Position numbers and translations under genes: made by a program
Notes under the pieces: generated by a model
Database searches by the model: none
What the model was told of the DNA's origin: nothing
The model's input: only the letters and a program-made list of their open reading frames with translations
Assembly: GCA_963794995.1 (NCBI GenBank)
Contig: CAWCFV010000001.1
Span: 1 to 41,809, forward strand
Direction: 5' to 3'
Source: CAWCFV01 sp963794995
GTDB lineage: Bacteria > Actinomycetota > Actinomycetes > JACCUZ01
Length of the DNA stretch: 41,809 bases
Shown here: in pieces, positions 32,569-40,690 of the stretch
Layout: each line of letters opens with the position of its first letter
Position numbering within the stretch: the stretch's first letter is position 1

Positions 32569-33492
32569 TCAGATCACCCCCTCGAGGTCGGCCGCGCTGA
32601 ATCGCCAGCTGTCGAGGGCGGCGGCCGCGGTCGCGTTCGGTGTGGTCCAGATCGCCAGGGCGGGCCCGTCGTCGACCCGCGAGAGGACCGGCCTCGCGGC
32701 GCGGTCGGTGCCTGCCCCCACGTAGCGGATGCTCAGCAGGCACCGATGCTGGACCGCCAGAGCCCGCAGCAACCGGTCCCGCTCGCTGTCGGGGCCACGG
32801 CCGAGAACCTCGACCAGGGTGGGAACCCGGTGACTCACCGTGGTGCGGTACACCACGGCGGTCCCGACGTCGGACGAGTCGAGGCGCGCGGCGAGGTACT
32901 GGTGGCCGGAGCGTTGGTCGAAGCGCCAGCCGAGGCTCGCGGCGTCCCAGTCGGTGGCCAGCCCCGTGCCCACGCGCGGCGACTCCGCCAGCGCCTCGAC
33001 GGGTACCTCGGTCAGCGCCGGCCGGCGGAGGGTCGGGGTCACCGAAGACACGGAGGTGGCGACCTGCACCTTGGGCGGCAGGGTCCAGCCGAGCTTGTCG
33101 TAGGCGGCCCTCGACGCCGGGACCGCGGTTGAGATGAGGCAGGCCCACTCGCCCCGGGCCGTCCTGGAGTCGGTCTCGGCGACGACCAGCCGCGAGAACA
33201 CTCCCTGCCTGCGGGCGCGGGGGGACACGGCGCCGTCCGTCATGCGCGCCACTGCCCGTGGGGTCCCGTCCACGTCGACCACCCGCCACGGGGAGGCCAG
33301 CCGGACCCCGACCACGCCCGTGTCGTCCAGCGCGGCCCAGCCCGTGGAAGGTCCCCACGGCCCCTCGCGGTGCTTCCACCGGAACCACTCGACGGTTCGG
33401 TGGCGCCCGAACGCCTCGTTCAGGCAGGTGAGGATCGCGTCGTCCGGGACGTCAGCCACCGGCACGATGGTGAGGCTGGGCTGGGTGCTCAA
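32569..33492 (-). CDS. GNAT family N-acetyltransferase 2
   Basis: 307 residues from the TTG at 33492, which overlaps the deacetylase stop as TTGA; intact. ILTCLNEAFGRHRTVEWFRWKHREGPWGPSTGWAALDDTG, then DGAVSPRARRQGVFSRLV (acetyl-CoA loop RRQGVF), and a second GNAT-like half (AASLGWRFDQRSGHQYLAA). Same architecture as the gene at 20674. The pairing with a deacetylase on one transcript suggests acetylation and deacetylation of the same class of sugar (inference). Confidence 0.75.
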   Translation of the reverse strand: MSTQPSLTIVPVADVPDDAILTCLNEAFGRHRTVEWFRWKHREGPWGPSTGWAALDDTGVVGVRLASPWRVVDVDGTPRAVARMTDGAVSPRARRQGVFSRLVVAETDSRTARGEWACLISTAVPASRAAYDKLGWTLPPKVQVATSVSSVTPTLRRPALTEVPVEALAESPRVGTGLATDWDAASLGWRFDQRSGHQYLAARLDSSDVGTAVVYRTTVSHRVPTLVEVLGRGPDSERDRLLRALAVQHRCLLSIRYVGAGTDRAARPVLSRVDDGPALAIWTTPNATAAAALDSWRFSAADLEGVI

Positions 33493-34472
33493 CGGTGCCC
33501 CGCGGCGAAGGCCAAGGCGTGCGCGCCGGACGCCACCGCCCGCAAGCGGGGGAGTGAGGCATCCGCGTCGATGCGCAGCCGGGAGAGCTGGGGGACCGGG
33601 CGCCGCGGTGCGACCCGGTGGTCGAAGAGCAGCCGCACCGGGTAGCCCAGCCCGGCTGCCGTCTCGTCGGCGACCGGCGCCGTGTTGCCGTTCGGGTAGG
33701 CGAACACCAGGGGCTGGTCCGGGAAGCGGGCCCGAAGCCAGTCGTGCGCCGCGCGGACCTGCCGGTCCTGCTCGGGCTCGCTGCAGCGGTCGAGCAGGGG
33801 GTGGTCCCAGGTGTGGTTGCCGACGTGGTGGCCCTGGGCCACCCAGTCCGCGAGCTGCGCGGTGGTCGCCTGGGTGACGGCCGGTGCCGCGCCCGTCGAC
33901 GCGAGGGCGAGGCGGCACCGGTCGACGGCATCTCGCCGCACGTCGTCCCGGACCGTCTTCAGCCAGGCGCGGAACCCTGCGGTGGTCCGGCCGTCCAGCA
34001 GGTCGGCCGGGACGGCGTCGCGGGCGATCGTGGCGTCGACCACCTGCCACCACAGCGGCTCGTCGGTGTCGAGGACGCCCGGGCAGACGAAGACGGTCGC
34101 GGCGATGCCGGCCCGGGCCAGGTCGGCCCCGGCGGCCAGGCTGCTGGGGTGCCCGTCGTCGAAGGTGACCCACAGGGCGCGCGCGGGCAGCGGCGGCCCC
34201 CCGGCCGCGGCGGCGACGACCTCGGCCGCGCCGACCGGCCGGAACCGGCGCCGGATGAGCTCGACGTGCCGGCGGAACGCGGCCTGGTCGGGCACGTCGT
34301 GGTAGGCCAGGACGCGCAGGCCCGGGATCGTTAGCGACGCGGCAAGGGCGATCGGTGGCCATCCGAGCACCGACGTTGCTGCTGTACCGAGGGCTTCGCG
34401 CGCTGGTATCACCGGCTGCCGCTGAGCGGAGATCGGGCAATCGTCGAACCACGGCCCAGCGTCTCGCTGCAT
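33489..34472 (-). CDS. Polysaccharide deacetylase (NodB domain) 2
   Basis: 327 residues from ATG 34472 (a later start near residue 45, before IPGLRVLAYHDVP, is possible, since the first 40 residues look less conserved). VTFDDGHPSSL is motif 1 and GNHTWDHPLL motif 2; FAYPNGN is motif 3. A hydrophobic stretch SVLGWPPIALAASL at about 34-47 may anchor or export it. First gene of the minus-strand operon ending at 30470. Confidence 0.8.
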   Translation of the reverse strand: MQRDAGPWFDDCPISAQRQPVIPAREALGTAATSVLGWPPIALAASLTIPGLRVLAYHDVPDQAAFRRHVELIRRRFRPVGAAEVVAAAAGGPPLPARALWVTFDDGHPSSLAAGADLARAGIAATVFVCPGVLDTDEPLWWQVVDATIARDAVPADLLDGRTTAGFRAWLKTVRDDVRRDAVDRCRLALASTGAAPAVTQATTAQLADWVAQGHHVGNHTWDHPLLDRCSEPEQDRQVRAAHDWLRARFPDQPLVFAYPNGNTAPVADETAAGLGYPVRLLFDHRVAPRRPVPQLSRLRIDADASLPRLRAVASGAHALAFAAGHR

Positions 34473-34479
34473 GATCGCG

Positions 34480-35242
34480 TCACAGGCTCGCGCTCCGGTG
34501 GGGGTCGAGAGCCCGCACGTAGTTGTCGCGGAGACGTCCGATTGCCCAGACGGGAAGCACGGCCGTCCAGTCGTAGCGGTTGTTGAGGGTCATGCGTGCA
34601 GAGGACCCGAGCAACACTCGCGCTAGTCCGTCAGCAGCTCTGGTGAGCAGCTGCCCTAGGACGTCCTCTCGCTCGCCCGGCACGATCCAGTCGGCGAAGC
34701 GGTCGAGCCAGTGCTTCGCGCGTTCGATAACGCCTCAGATCTACTGAGGCCATATGCAACTCGAAGTCCGCCGCGGCGGCTCTCGACAGCGTCACCGAGA
34801 GTCCGTCCCGTCGTGTGGCGGTCTGAAGCTTTCCGATGTAGCCATGCTTCGTGCGCGCGAAGCCGCCACGAGTGACCCCAGCCTCCTCGAGCAACCGTCG
34901 AGCGATGGGACGGTCGTACGCACCCGACACGCGCCAGGGCCCCATCTCGGATGAGGCGCTGATCCGGCGCAACGACTCGACCGCGGTGGCTCCGATGAAC
35001 GGTAGAGGAAGATGCTGCATGTCGACGTGCAGGCGGAACTCCGCATAGCTCGCCCCCGCCGCGTCGGCCCGCGCAAGGTCGGTTAGGCCGCCGGCGCTGC
35101 CCGTGGACCAGACGGCGTCACCGTGAACACCGGTCACCAGAAGCCGCCCTTTGCCGAGACTTCTCAGGCCGGCCATCGTAAGGTCCTCGCCGCCGTATCC
35201 CGTGGCGAGGAACCGGTCACCGGGGTCCGGAGGAGGTAGCTG
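34480..35242 (-). pseudogene. 5'-truncated, frameshifted gene; resembles C-terminal part of an asparagine-synthase-like EPS-cluster protein
   Basis: The readable frame starts after an in-frame TGA at 35243-35245 with no start codon before conserved sequence (GDRFLATGYGGEDL). It continues GVHGDAVWSTGSAGG, YAEFRLHVDMQHLPLPFIGA, ISASSEMGPWRVSGAYDRPIARRLLEEAGV, and after a break near 34735, RAKHWLDRFADWIVPGERED...LRDNYVRALDPHRSASL. I associate this pattern with large uncharacterised proteins in sugar clusters having a PP-loop-type N-terminus; that N-terminus is absent here. The third-position G/C is lower than in neighbours. Possibly a remnant at the end of the cluster. Family name is tentative. 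Confidence 0.45.
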
Positions 35243-35317
35243 TCACGATCGAGCCGTCCATGCTCAGCCGAGCGCGGACCCGGTGCTGCGGCGTGCTCAC
35301 GGTCTCCCCCCGGCGGA

Positions 35318-35485
35318 TGCCTCGGACGAGCATAGGGCGCAGGGTGGCCCGAGGCGGCGTTGCGGAAGCCGGTGGGGCTGCTGTCGAGCCCGAAGAGATG
35401 CCCGGACGAGCGTCGGGGCGGCAGCCGCTGGCCCCGAGGCGGCATTGCCGGAAGCCGGTAGGCCTGATGGCGAGCCCGGAGACCC
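35318..35485 (+). repeat. Imperfect tandem repeat ahead of terC-like gene, possible structured leader
   Basis: Two copies of about 80 nt follow each other (about 35318-35397 and 35398-35485). Shared landmarks: GATGCC(T)CGGACGAGC, GAGGCGGC-TTG, GGAAGCCGGT and CGAGCCCG-AGA. The first element folds in both copies as a small hairpin with loop CGGACGA, and the paired bases change together (GATGC/GCATA versus GATGC/GCGTC). It lies 120-290 nt upstream of the TerC start. A tandem regulatory RNA is one reading; I could not match it to a riboswitch consensus I know. Confidence 0.4.
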
Positions 35486-35605
35486 ATAGGAGAGACTGGC
35501 CCCCGACCTGGAGGGGAGTGTCCCTGCGGCAGGCCGCTGCCCGTGTGTGGTGGGTGGTCGTCACGGGCAGGTCCGTCCGCACGACGCCTCGAGAGGAACC
35601 GCTCA

Positions 35606-36601
35606 GTGAACGTGCCGGCCTGGCTCTGGATCGCCAGCATCACCCTGCTGGTGGGTCTGCTCGCCGTCGACGTGCTCATCATCGGGCGGCGGCCCCACGA
35701 GCCGACGGTGCGGGAGTCCAGCCGGGCGATCGCGTTCTACATCAGCCTCGCGGTGCTGTTCGGGCTCGGCGTCCTCTACTTCTCCGGGCCCCGGTACGCG
35801 GGGGAGTTCTACGCCGGCTGGCTCACCGAGTACAGCCTGAGCATCGACAACCTGTTCGTGTTCGTGATCATCATGGGCAAGTTCAGCGTGCCCCGGCAGT
35901 ACCAGCAGACGGCCCTGCTGGTGGGCATCATCCTGGCGCTGGTGATGCGCGGCGTCTTCATCGCGGTCGGTGCCGCTGCCATCCAGAACTTCAGCTGGGT
36001 CTTCTACATCTTCGGCGCCTTCCTCATCTACACCGCGGTCAAGCTGGCGACCCAGGGCGAGACGGGGGAGGAGGACTTCGAGGAGAACCGGCTGCTCAAG
36101 TGGGTCGAGCACCGCTTCCCGTCCACCAGCGAGTGGCACGGCGTGCACCTGACGGCCCGGGTGGCCGGCAGGAAGGTCATCACGCCGATGCTCATCGTGA
36201 TCCTCGCGCTGGGGACGACCGACCTGCTGTTCGCCCTGGACTCGATCCCGGCGATCTACGGGCTCACCAAGGAGCCGTACCTCGTCTTCTCGGCCAACGT
36301 CTTCGCCCTCATGGGGCTGCGCCAGCTCTACTTCCTCATCGGCGGGCTGCTCGAGCGGCTGGTCTACCTGAGCCTGGGGCTGTCGGTGGTCCTCGGGTTC
36401 ATCGGCGTGAAGCTGGTCATGGAGGCCCTGCACGAGAACGAGCTGCCGTTCATCAACGGCGGCGAGCACATCGACGCGGTCCCGGAGATCCCGATCTGGC
36501 TGTCCCTGGTGATCATCCTCGGGACCCTGGCCGTCACCACCGTGGCCAGCCTGCTCAAGGTGCGGCGCGACCCCAGCGCGGTGCGCGGCCACGAAGAGTA
36601 G
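35606..36601 (+). CDS. TerC family membrane protein
   Basis: 331 residues from GTG 35606 (GAGAGGAAC 8 nt upstream); intact, about nine membrane segments. SLSIDNLFVFVIIMGKF and ALDSIPAIYGLTKE carry the conserved acidic residues in membrane segments; ALMGLRQLYFLIGGLLERL and the final FIGVKLVMEALHEN also fit. TerC/Alx-type proteins export or handle metal ions, with manganese best supported. The preceding tandem repeat could be its RNA leader. Confidence 0.85.
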   Translation: MNVPAWLWIASITLLVGLLAVDVLIIGRRPHEPTVRESSRAIAFYISLAVLFGLGVLYFSGPRYAGEFYAGWLTEYSLSIDNLFVFVIIMGKFSVPRQYQQTALLVGIILALVMRGVFIAVGAAAIQNFSWVFYIFGAFLIYTAVKLATQGETGEEDFEENRLLKWVEHRFPSTSEWHGVHLTARVAGRKVITPMLIVILALGTTDLLFALDSIPAIYGLTKEPYLVFSANVFALMGLRQLYFLIGGLLERLVYLSLGLSVVLGFIGVKLVMEALHENELPFINGGEHIDAVPEIPIWLSLVIILGTLAVTTVASLLKVRRDPSAVRGHEE

Positions 36602-36634
36602 GACTCCGCTCGACGCTGCGTGATCGACGTAGCA

Positions 36635-36649
36635 CGATTGGTCCAATCG
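36635..36649. promoter_or_regulatory. Palindrome upstream of secreted Ig-like protein
   Basis: CGATTGG-T-CCAATCG is a perfect 7+1+7 repeat, AT-richer than its surroundings, 121 nt before the ATG at 36770 and 34 nt after the TerC stop. It looks like a repressor site; there is no other strong feature in the 168-nt gap. Confidence 0.4.
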
Positions 36650-36769
36650 ACGGACAGACGAGTCCCGTCCCCCGGCGTACCTTCCGCTCGACTGCCGACG
36701 TCCGACGCCGGCGACCGGGGAGTTGAAGCGCGCCACGCGCCGGCCGCCTCGTTCCAGAAGGGGTCCCGC

Positions 36770-38213
36770 ATGAGTCACAGCCATCGCAAGCCGCAACGCC
36801 ATGTCGGTCTGGTGCTCGCAGCCATGCTGGTCGCGCCGATGCTGGGCCTCGGCGCCGCGGCCGGTCCGGTCGCCGCCGCCGAGCTGGGCGGCCCGGTGAT
36901 CCTCGGCGGTGACGACCTCACCGACCACGGCTACGCCGAGGACACCGACAGCGACGGAACCTGCGACACGCCCCGGGACGGGTGGAACTACATCAAGAAG
37001 GCGCTCGAGAACATCGCGCCGGAGGTGACCCGGGCCAACGACGGGAACGTCGCGGCGCTCGGCTCGGCCGAGGACGACCCCTGCTCGAGTGGTGCTGGTG
37101 CCGCGGTCGCCTCGGGCGCAGCGGCAGCCGGGCTCCCGGTCACCTTCTACGACGGCGCGGACGCGATCAACGGCTTCTTCGACGCCCTGCGGGCCGGCAC
37201 CGTCAGCCCGAAGATCGCCTGGATCGCCGGGACGGGTGCGGGCAACGACCTCGACTTCGAGGAGTCCCAGGCGCTCGCCGACAACGCCACCACGATCGGC
37301 GACTTCGTCAACGCCGGTGGCGGGCTGATGTCGCACGGCACGGAGTACGGCTGGCTCTCCGGCCTGCTCCCCGGGGTCTCGACTGTCGACGGCGGGAGCT
37401 CCGACGACCTGTACCTCACTCCGGCCGGCCAGAGCTTCCTTCCCGGGCCTGACCGACCAGGAGGTCAACGCGGGTCCCTGGCACAACCACTTCGAGTGCA
37501 CCGGGGACCCGGGCAACGGTCCCACGTCCGAGTGCTTCGGCGGCCTCGCCGTGCTCACCGCGTCCGACGAGGTGGACGACGCGAACGGCAAGGACGCCGC
37601 CGTCATCCTCGGCGGGGCCTCGGCCCAGCTGCCGGGCAGCATCTCGCTCGACCCCGGCCAGGCGTTCAACAACCCGATCAAGAGCCCGACGCACTCGGTG
37701 ACGGCGACCGTTCGGGACGACCAGGGGAACCTCGTGCAGGGCGCTGACGTGTCGTTCCTGGTCGTGAGCGGCCCGAATGCCGGTGCGGCGGGTTCGGACC
37801 TGACGGACAGCAACGGGCAGGCCACCTTCGGCTGGACGTCCAACGGGGCGGAGGGAACCGATGTGGTCCGCGCCAGCTTCGTCGACGACACCGGGCAGAC
37901 CCGCAGCATCGAGGCGACCAAGGTCTGGGACAAGACCCGCCCGACCTGCCGGGGCTACCAGCGGTCCATGACACCCCACCGGACCGTCGTGACGGTGCAG
38001 GACCCGCTGGCGGGCATCGCCAGCATCACCGCCAGCCCGGCCGTGAACGCGAACATGTCGACCGACCCCGCGGCCTACCAGGGCAGCACGTCCGACGTCA
38101 CGGTCACGCTCACCCGCCAGAACGAGAACCAGCCGGGTCGGGCACGCGTCGCGATCACCGACCGGGCAGGGAACGTCGGCTACTGCTCAGGAACCGGCTA
38201 CCTCCCGGTCTGA
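36770..38213 (+). CDS. Secreted protein with Rossmann-like N-domain and Ig-like (Big_1) domain (frameshifted)
   Basis: About 480 residues. Signal peptide 1-36 (hydrophobic LVLAAMLVAPMLGLGAAA...VAAA). The N-domain (GPVILGGDDLTDHGYAED..., KIAWIAGTGAGNDLDFEESQAL, GGGLMSHGTEYGWLSGLLPG) looks like a ThuA/glutamine-amidotransferase-like alpha/beta domain. After a break near 37442 follow HNHFECTGD and a bacterial Ig-like domain of invasin type (SVTATVRDDQGNLVQGADVSFLVVSGPNAG...SNGQATFGW). The C-terminal part has a CRGYQ...YCSG cysteine pair. Extracellular function is unknown. A 16-bp hairpin terminator follows. Confidence 0.65.
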
Positions 38214-38218
38214 GGTCG

Positions 38219-38258
38219 GGGCGCTACCCGCGGCGGGGCCCTGCCGCGGGTAGCGCCC
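38219..38258 (+). terminator. 16-bp hairpin terminator
   Basis: Perfect 16-bp stem (38219-38234 with 38243-38258), 8-nt loop, 5 nt after the stop of the secreted protein gene. No T tract. Confidence 0.75.
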
Positions 38259-38320
38259 GCCCTCGTTAGGCTGACGTCGCCCACGAGCGTGGCGGCGTGT
38301 GTCTGAGGAGGCCGGAGCGC

Positions 38321-39334
38321 GTGGACCCGAGCTGGTGGGCGGTGGCCATCGCCGGCCTCCTCGTCGGCTTCGTCGTCGGGCTCACCGGGATGGGCGGCGG
38401 GGCGCTGATGACCCCGGTGATGATCCTGGTCTTCGGGGTCGCTCCGCTGGCCGCCGTCTCCAGCGACCTGGTCGCCTCCATGGTGATGAAGCCGGTCGGG
38501 GGAGCGGTCCACCTCCGGCGGGGCACCGTGAACCGGGATCTGGTCAAGTGGCTGGTGATCGGGTCGGTCCCGTCGGCGTTCCTCGGCGTCCTCGTGCTGC
38601 GCGCGCTCGGCGGCGGCGAGGGCACCCAGGCCGTGGTGAAGACCAGCCTCGGCGTGGCCCTGCTCTTCGCGGCCGGCTCCATGGTCGTCAAGGCCCTGCT
38701 CGACCTGCGCAAGCGCCAGCAGCTGATGGCCGCCGTGGCGGCCGGCCAGGTCGTCGAGGTCCCGGTCGAGAGCGTCGTCGTGCGCCGGCTGCCCACCCTG
38801 CTGACCGGCATCCTCGGCGGTCTGGTCGTCGGCATGACGTCGGTGGGCTCGGGCTCGCTGATGATCGTCGCCCTGCTGCTGCTCTACCCGAGCATCCGCG
38901 CCAACCAGCTGGTCGGCACCGACCTCGTGCAGGCGGTGCCGCTGGTGGCCTCGGCCTCCCTCGGGCACCTGATCTTCGGCGACTTCCAGCTCGGCCTCAC
39001 GGCGTCGCTGCTGATCGGAGCCCTGCCGGGGGTCTACGTCGGCGCCCGGGTGTCCAGCTCGGCACCCAACGGCCTGGTCCGGCGCGCGCTGGTGGTGGTG
39101 CTGCTGGCGTCCGGGCTCAAGCTGCTCGACGCCGGGACGGTCACCCTGGTGGTCGTGCTGGCCGCCGTGGCCGTCGGTGGCACCCTGCTCTGGGCCACCG
39201 TGTACCGCCGCACCGCGCCGGAGCCCGTCGGTGCGCCGCCCACCGCCCTGGTCGGGGCCGCTGTCACCGGCCGGTTCCGGCGTCGCCGGGCCGCCCGCGC
39301 GGACGACTCGCGGCCCACGCGGACCCGGCCCTGA
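38321..39334 (+). CDS. TauE/SafE family transporter
   Basis: 337 residues from GTG 38321, chosen over GTG 38297 because GAGGAGG lies about 8 nt upstream. Two homologous halves: GFVVGLTGMGGGALMTPVMI and GLVVGMTSVGSGSLMIVALLLLYP, each followed by AVSSDLVAS/NQLVGTDLVQA, which is the family repeat. About eight membrane segments; Arg-rich end. The family exports or imports sulfite, sulfonates and other organic anions. A link to the sulfotransferase is not shown. Confidence 0.85.
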   Translation: MDPSWWAVAIAGLLVGFVVGLTGMGGGALMTPVMILVFGVAPLAAVSSDLVASMVMKPVGGAVHLRRGTVNRDLVKWLVIGSVPSAFLGVLVLRALGGGEGTQAVVKTSLGVALLFAAGSMVVKALLDLRKRQQLMAAVAAGQVVEVPVESVVVRRLPTLLTGILGGLVVGMTSVGSGSLMIVALLLLYPSIRANQLVGTDLVQAVPLVASASLGHLIFGDFQLGLTASLLIGALPGVYVGARVSSSAPNGLVRRALVVVLLASGLKLLDAGTVTLVVVLAAVAVGGTLLWATVYRRTAPEPVGAPPTALVGAAVTGRFRRRRAARADDSRPTRTRP

Positions 39335-39541
39335 GGGACCCGGACTACGGCGAACGTCCTATATCTGCCCGCGGCAACGGAGAGTAGTTTCCGGGCACCG
39401 CGCATCGGGGCCACGTCCTGGCGCGCCCGGCCGGCCGAGGTCGTCAACCCCCCCGATGGCCTCGGTCGAGCCGTCGGTGCGCCGTGCGGTGACACGGTGC
39501 CGGACCCGGCCGCTGGGCCGGGTCCGGCACCGGCCTGGCCG
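39335..39541. other. Intergenic region with promoter-like box and hairpin
   Basis: GGACCCGGACTACGGCGAA at 39335 shares 15 identical bases (CCGGACTACGGCGAA) with the repeat of the gene A promoter, and is followed at the same distances by ATATCT (39361-39366) and TAGTTT (39385-39390). A 17-bp hairpin (39495-39511 with 39516-39532, loop GCTG) lies 10 nt beyond the minus-strand gene remnant and could be its terminator, or the end of a short plus-strand transcript. No credible ORF. Confidence 0.35.
39495..39532. terminator. 17-bp hairpin terminator
   Basis: Perfect 17-bp stem with a 4-nt loop, placed 10 nt after the stop of the metallo-beta-lactamase remnant on the minus strand. Confidence 0.65.
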
Positions 39542-39690
39542 TCACCAGCCGCGGGCCCGCCAGGCCGGGACGGCCGGGCGCTCGGCGCCCAGCGTCGAGT
39601 CGTCGCCGTGGCCCGGGTAGAACCACGTCGAGTCCGGCAGCGGCCCGAACACCCGGGCCGCCAGGTCGTCCATCAGCGAGGCGGCCCTCG
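39542..39690 (-). pseudogene. Metallo-beta-lactamase-fold hydrolase, C-terminal remnant
   Basis: Only the last 45-50 residues remain: MDDLAARVFGPLPDSTWFYPGHGDD followed by STLGAERPAVPAWRARGW and stop. The block WFYPGHGDDSTLGAER, with the last metal histidine, is identical to the block in the full gene at 40691-41362. Upstream, similarity stops near 39690, where the plus-strand DUF5655 gene begins. It is best read as a duplicated gene whose 5' part was lost when the DNA at 39.7-40.7 kb came in. Confidence 0.65.
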
Positions 39691-39703
39691 TTAGTCTGTC
39701 GGA

Positions 39704-40075
39704 GTGGGTCAGGGCGAGAGTCGAACTCCTGAGGAGTTCTTCGACGGACACCCGGGGGGCCTCATGTTGTACCGGGAGGTGAGAGACGCGGTAGCGAGCG
39801 TCGGCGAAGCCGACGTGCAGGTGACGAAGAGCCAGATAGCCTTCCGGCGCCGCAGGGGATTCGCCTACGTCTGGCGCCCCGACCAGTACGTGAACAGCGA
39901 GGTTTCTGCGGTTCTGTCGATCGCGCTGTCGCAGGAGGTCCGTTCCCGTCGCTTCAAGTCCGTGGCGCACCCGTCGGCGAATGTGTGGATGCACCACATC
40001 GAGCTCCATACGGCCTCCCAGATCGATGGAGAGGTCCGAAGGTGGTTGGCGGAGGCGTATGAGGACGCGACCTGA
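39704..40075 (+). CDS. DUF5655 domain protein
   Basis: 123 residues from GTG 39704, intact. EEFFDGHPGGLMLYREVRDAVASVG, then VTKSQIAFRRRRGFAYVWRPDQYV, then HPSANVWMHHIELHTASQIDGEVRRWLAEAYEDA follow the DUF5655 profile (KSxIAF, W-x-HH). Such proteins stand alone or fused to DNA-modifying or transport domains; function unknown. The codons are less G/C-biased (AGCCAGATAGCC, GAGGCGTATGAG) than in the EPS genes, which suits a recent arrival. Confidence 0.7.
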   Translation: MGQGESRTPEEFFDGHPGGLMLYREVRDAVASVGEADVQVTKSQIAFRRRRGFAYVWRPDQYVNSEVSAVLSIALSQEVRSRRFKSVAHPSANVWMHHIELHTASQIDGEVRRWLAEAYEDAT

Positions 40076-40204
40076 AATCGAACGTGTCCCCTGGTCCTGA
40101 ACGCCACCACATCACCACCGTCGCTCGAGCCACTCCGGGGGGGAGGGGGCTCACGTCAAGATGCCGGGGTTGTGTTCACTTGGTCTCGATGGTGATGATC
40201 GCCC

Positions 40205-40674
40205 ATGACTACGCCGTTCGTGGTACCTCCGGACGAGGGTCGACTGCTCGACCTGGGCAACTTCGAGGCGCTGGTGATCGCAGAAGGTCATCAGACCGAG
40301 GAATCGTTCTCTCTCATCCAGACGCGACGCGAGCCCCCCGGGTTCGGGCCTCCCCTTCACCGGCACCGGGACGCCGCGGAGGCCTTCTATGTCCTGGAGG
40401 GCACATACCTGATGTACACCGAGGACAAGCAGGACCATTGCCCTCCAGAGAACCTTCGTCTACGTCCCACGTGGGGTCCCGCACACCTTCAAGGTGGTAT
40501 CCGGGGAAGCCGGACGGAAGCTGAACCTGTTCTCGCCAGCCGCCATGGTCGGCTTCTTCGAGGCGCTGTCGCGATGCCGAGACGAACGGGGAGGCGACAC
40601 CCGACCTCCTTGACCGGATCGCCGAGGAGCACGACATGGAGGTCCTCGGCCCGGTGCCCGACTCCTACCTGTGA
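40205..40674 (+). CDS. Small cupin-domain protein (frameshifted)
   Basis: About 155 residues. FSLIQTRREPPGFGPPLHRHRDAAEAFYVLEGTYLMYTED has cupin motif 1 (HRHxxxxExFYVLEG; two metal histidines and a glutamate). After a break near 40443, TFVYVPRGVPHTFKVV is motif 2 (PxxxPHxF). A second break near 40571 precedes GEATPDLLDRIAEEHDMEVLGPVPDSYL. Metal-binding single-domain cupin, substrate unknown. The 129 nt before it (40076-40204) hold nothing recognisable. Confidence 0.65.
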
Positions 40675-40690
40675 CGTCGCCGAGCCGCCT

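Noticed and set aside
35318..35485. yybP-ykoY manganese riboswitch
   Set aside because: The conserved GGGGAGTAG-type core and matching junctions were not found; only the gene context fits.
39456..39620. Plus-strand ATG ORF after the orphan promoter box as a fifth peptide
   Set aside because: The product is Arg/Pro-rich with one cysteine, has no Tat motif, and runs antisense to a conserved protein tail.
39444..39626. 60-residue minus-strand ORF over the hairpin
   Set aside because: It is in a frame different from the conserved metallo-beta-lactamase tail on the same strand and crosses that tail's terminator.
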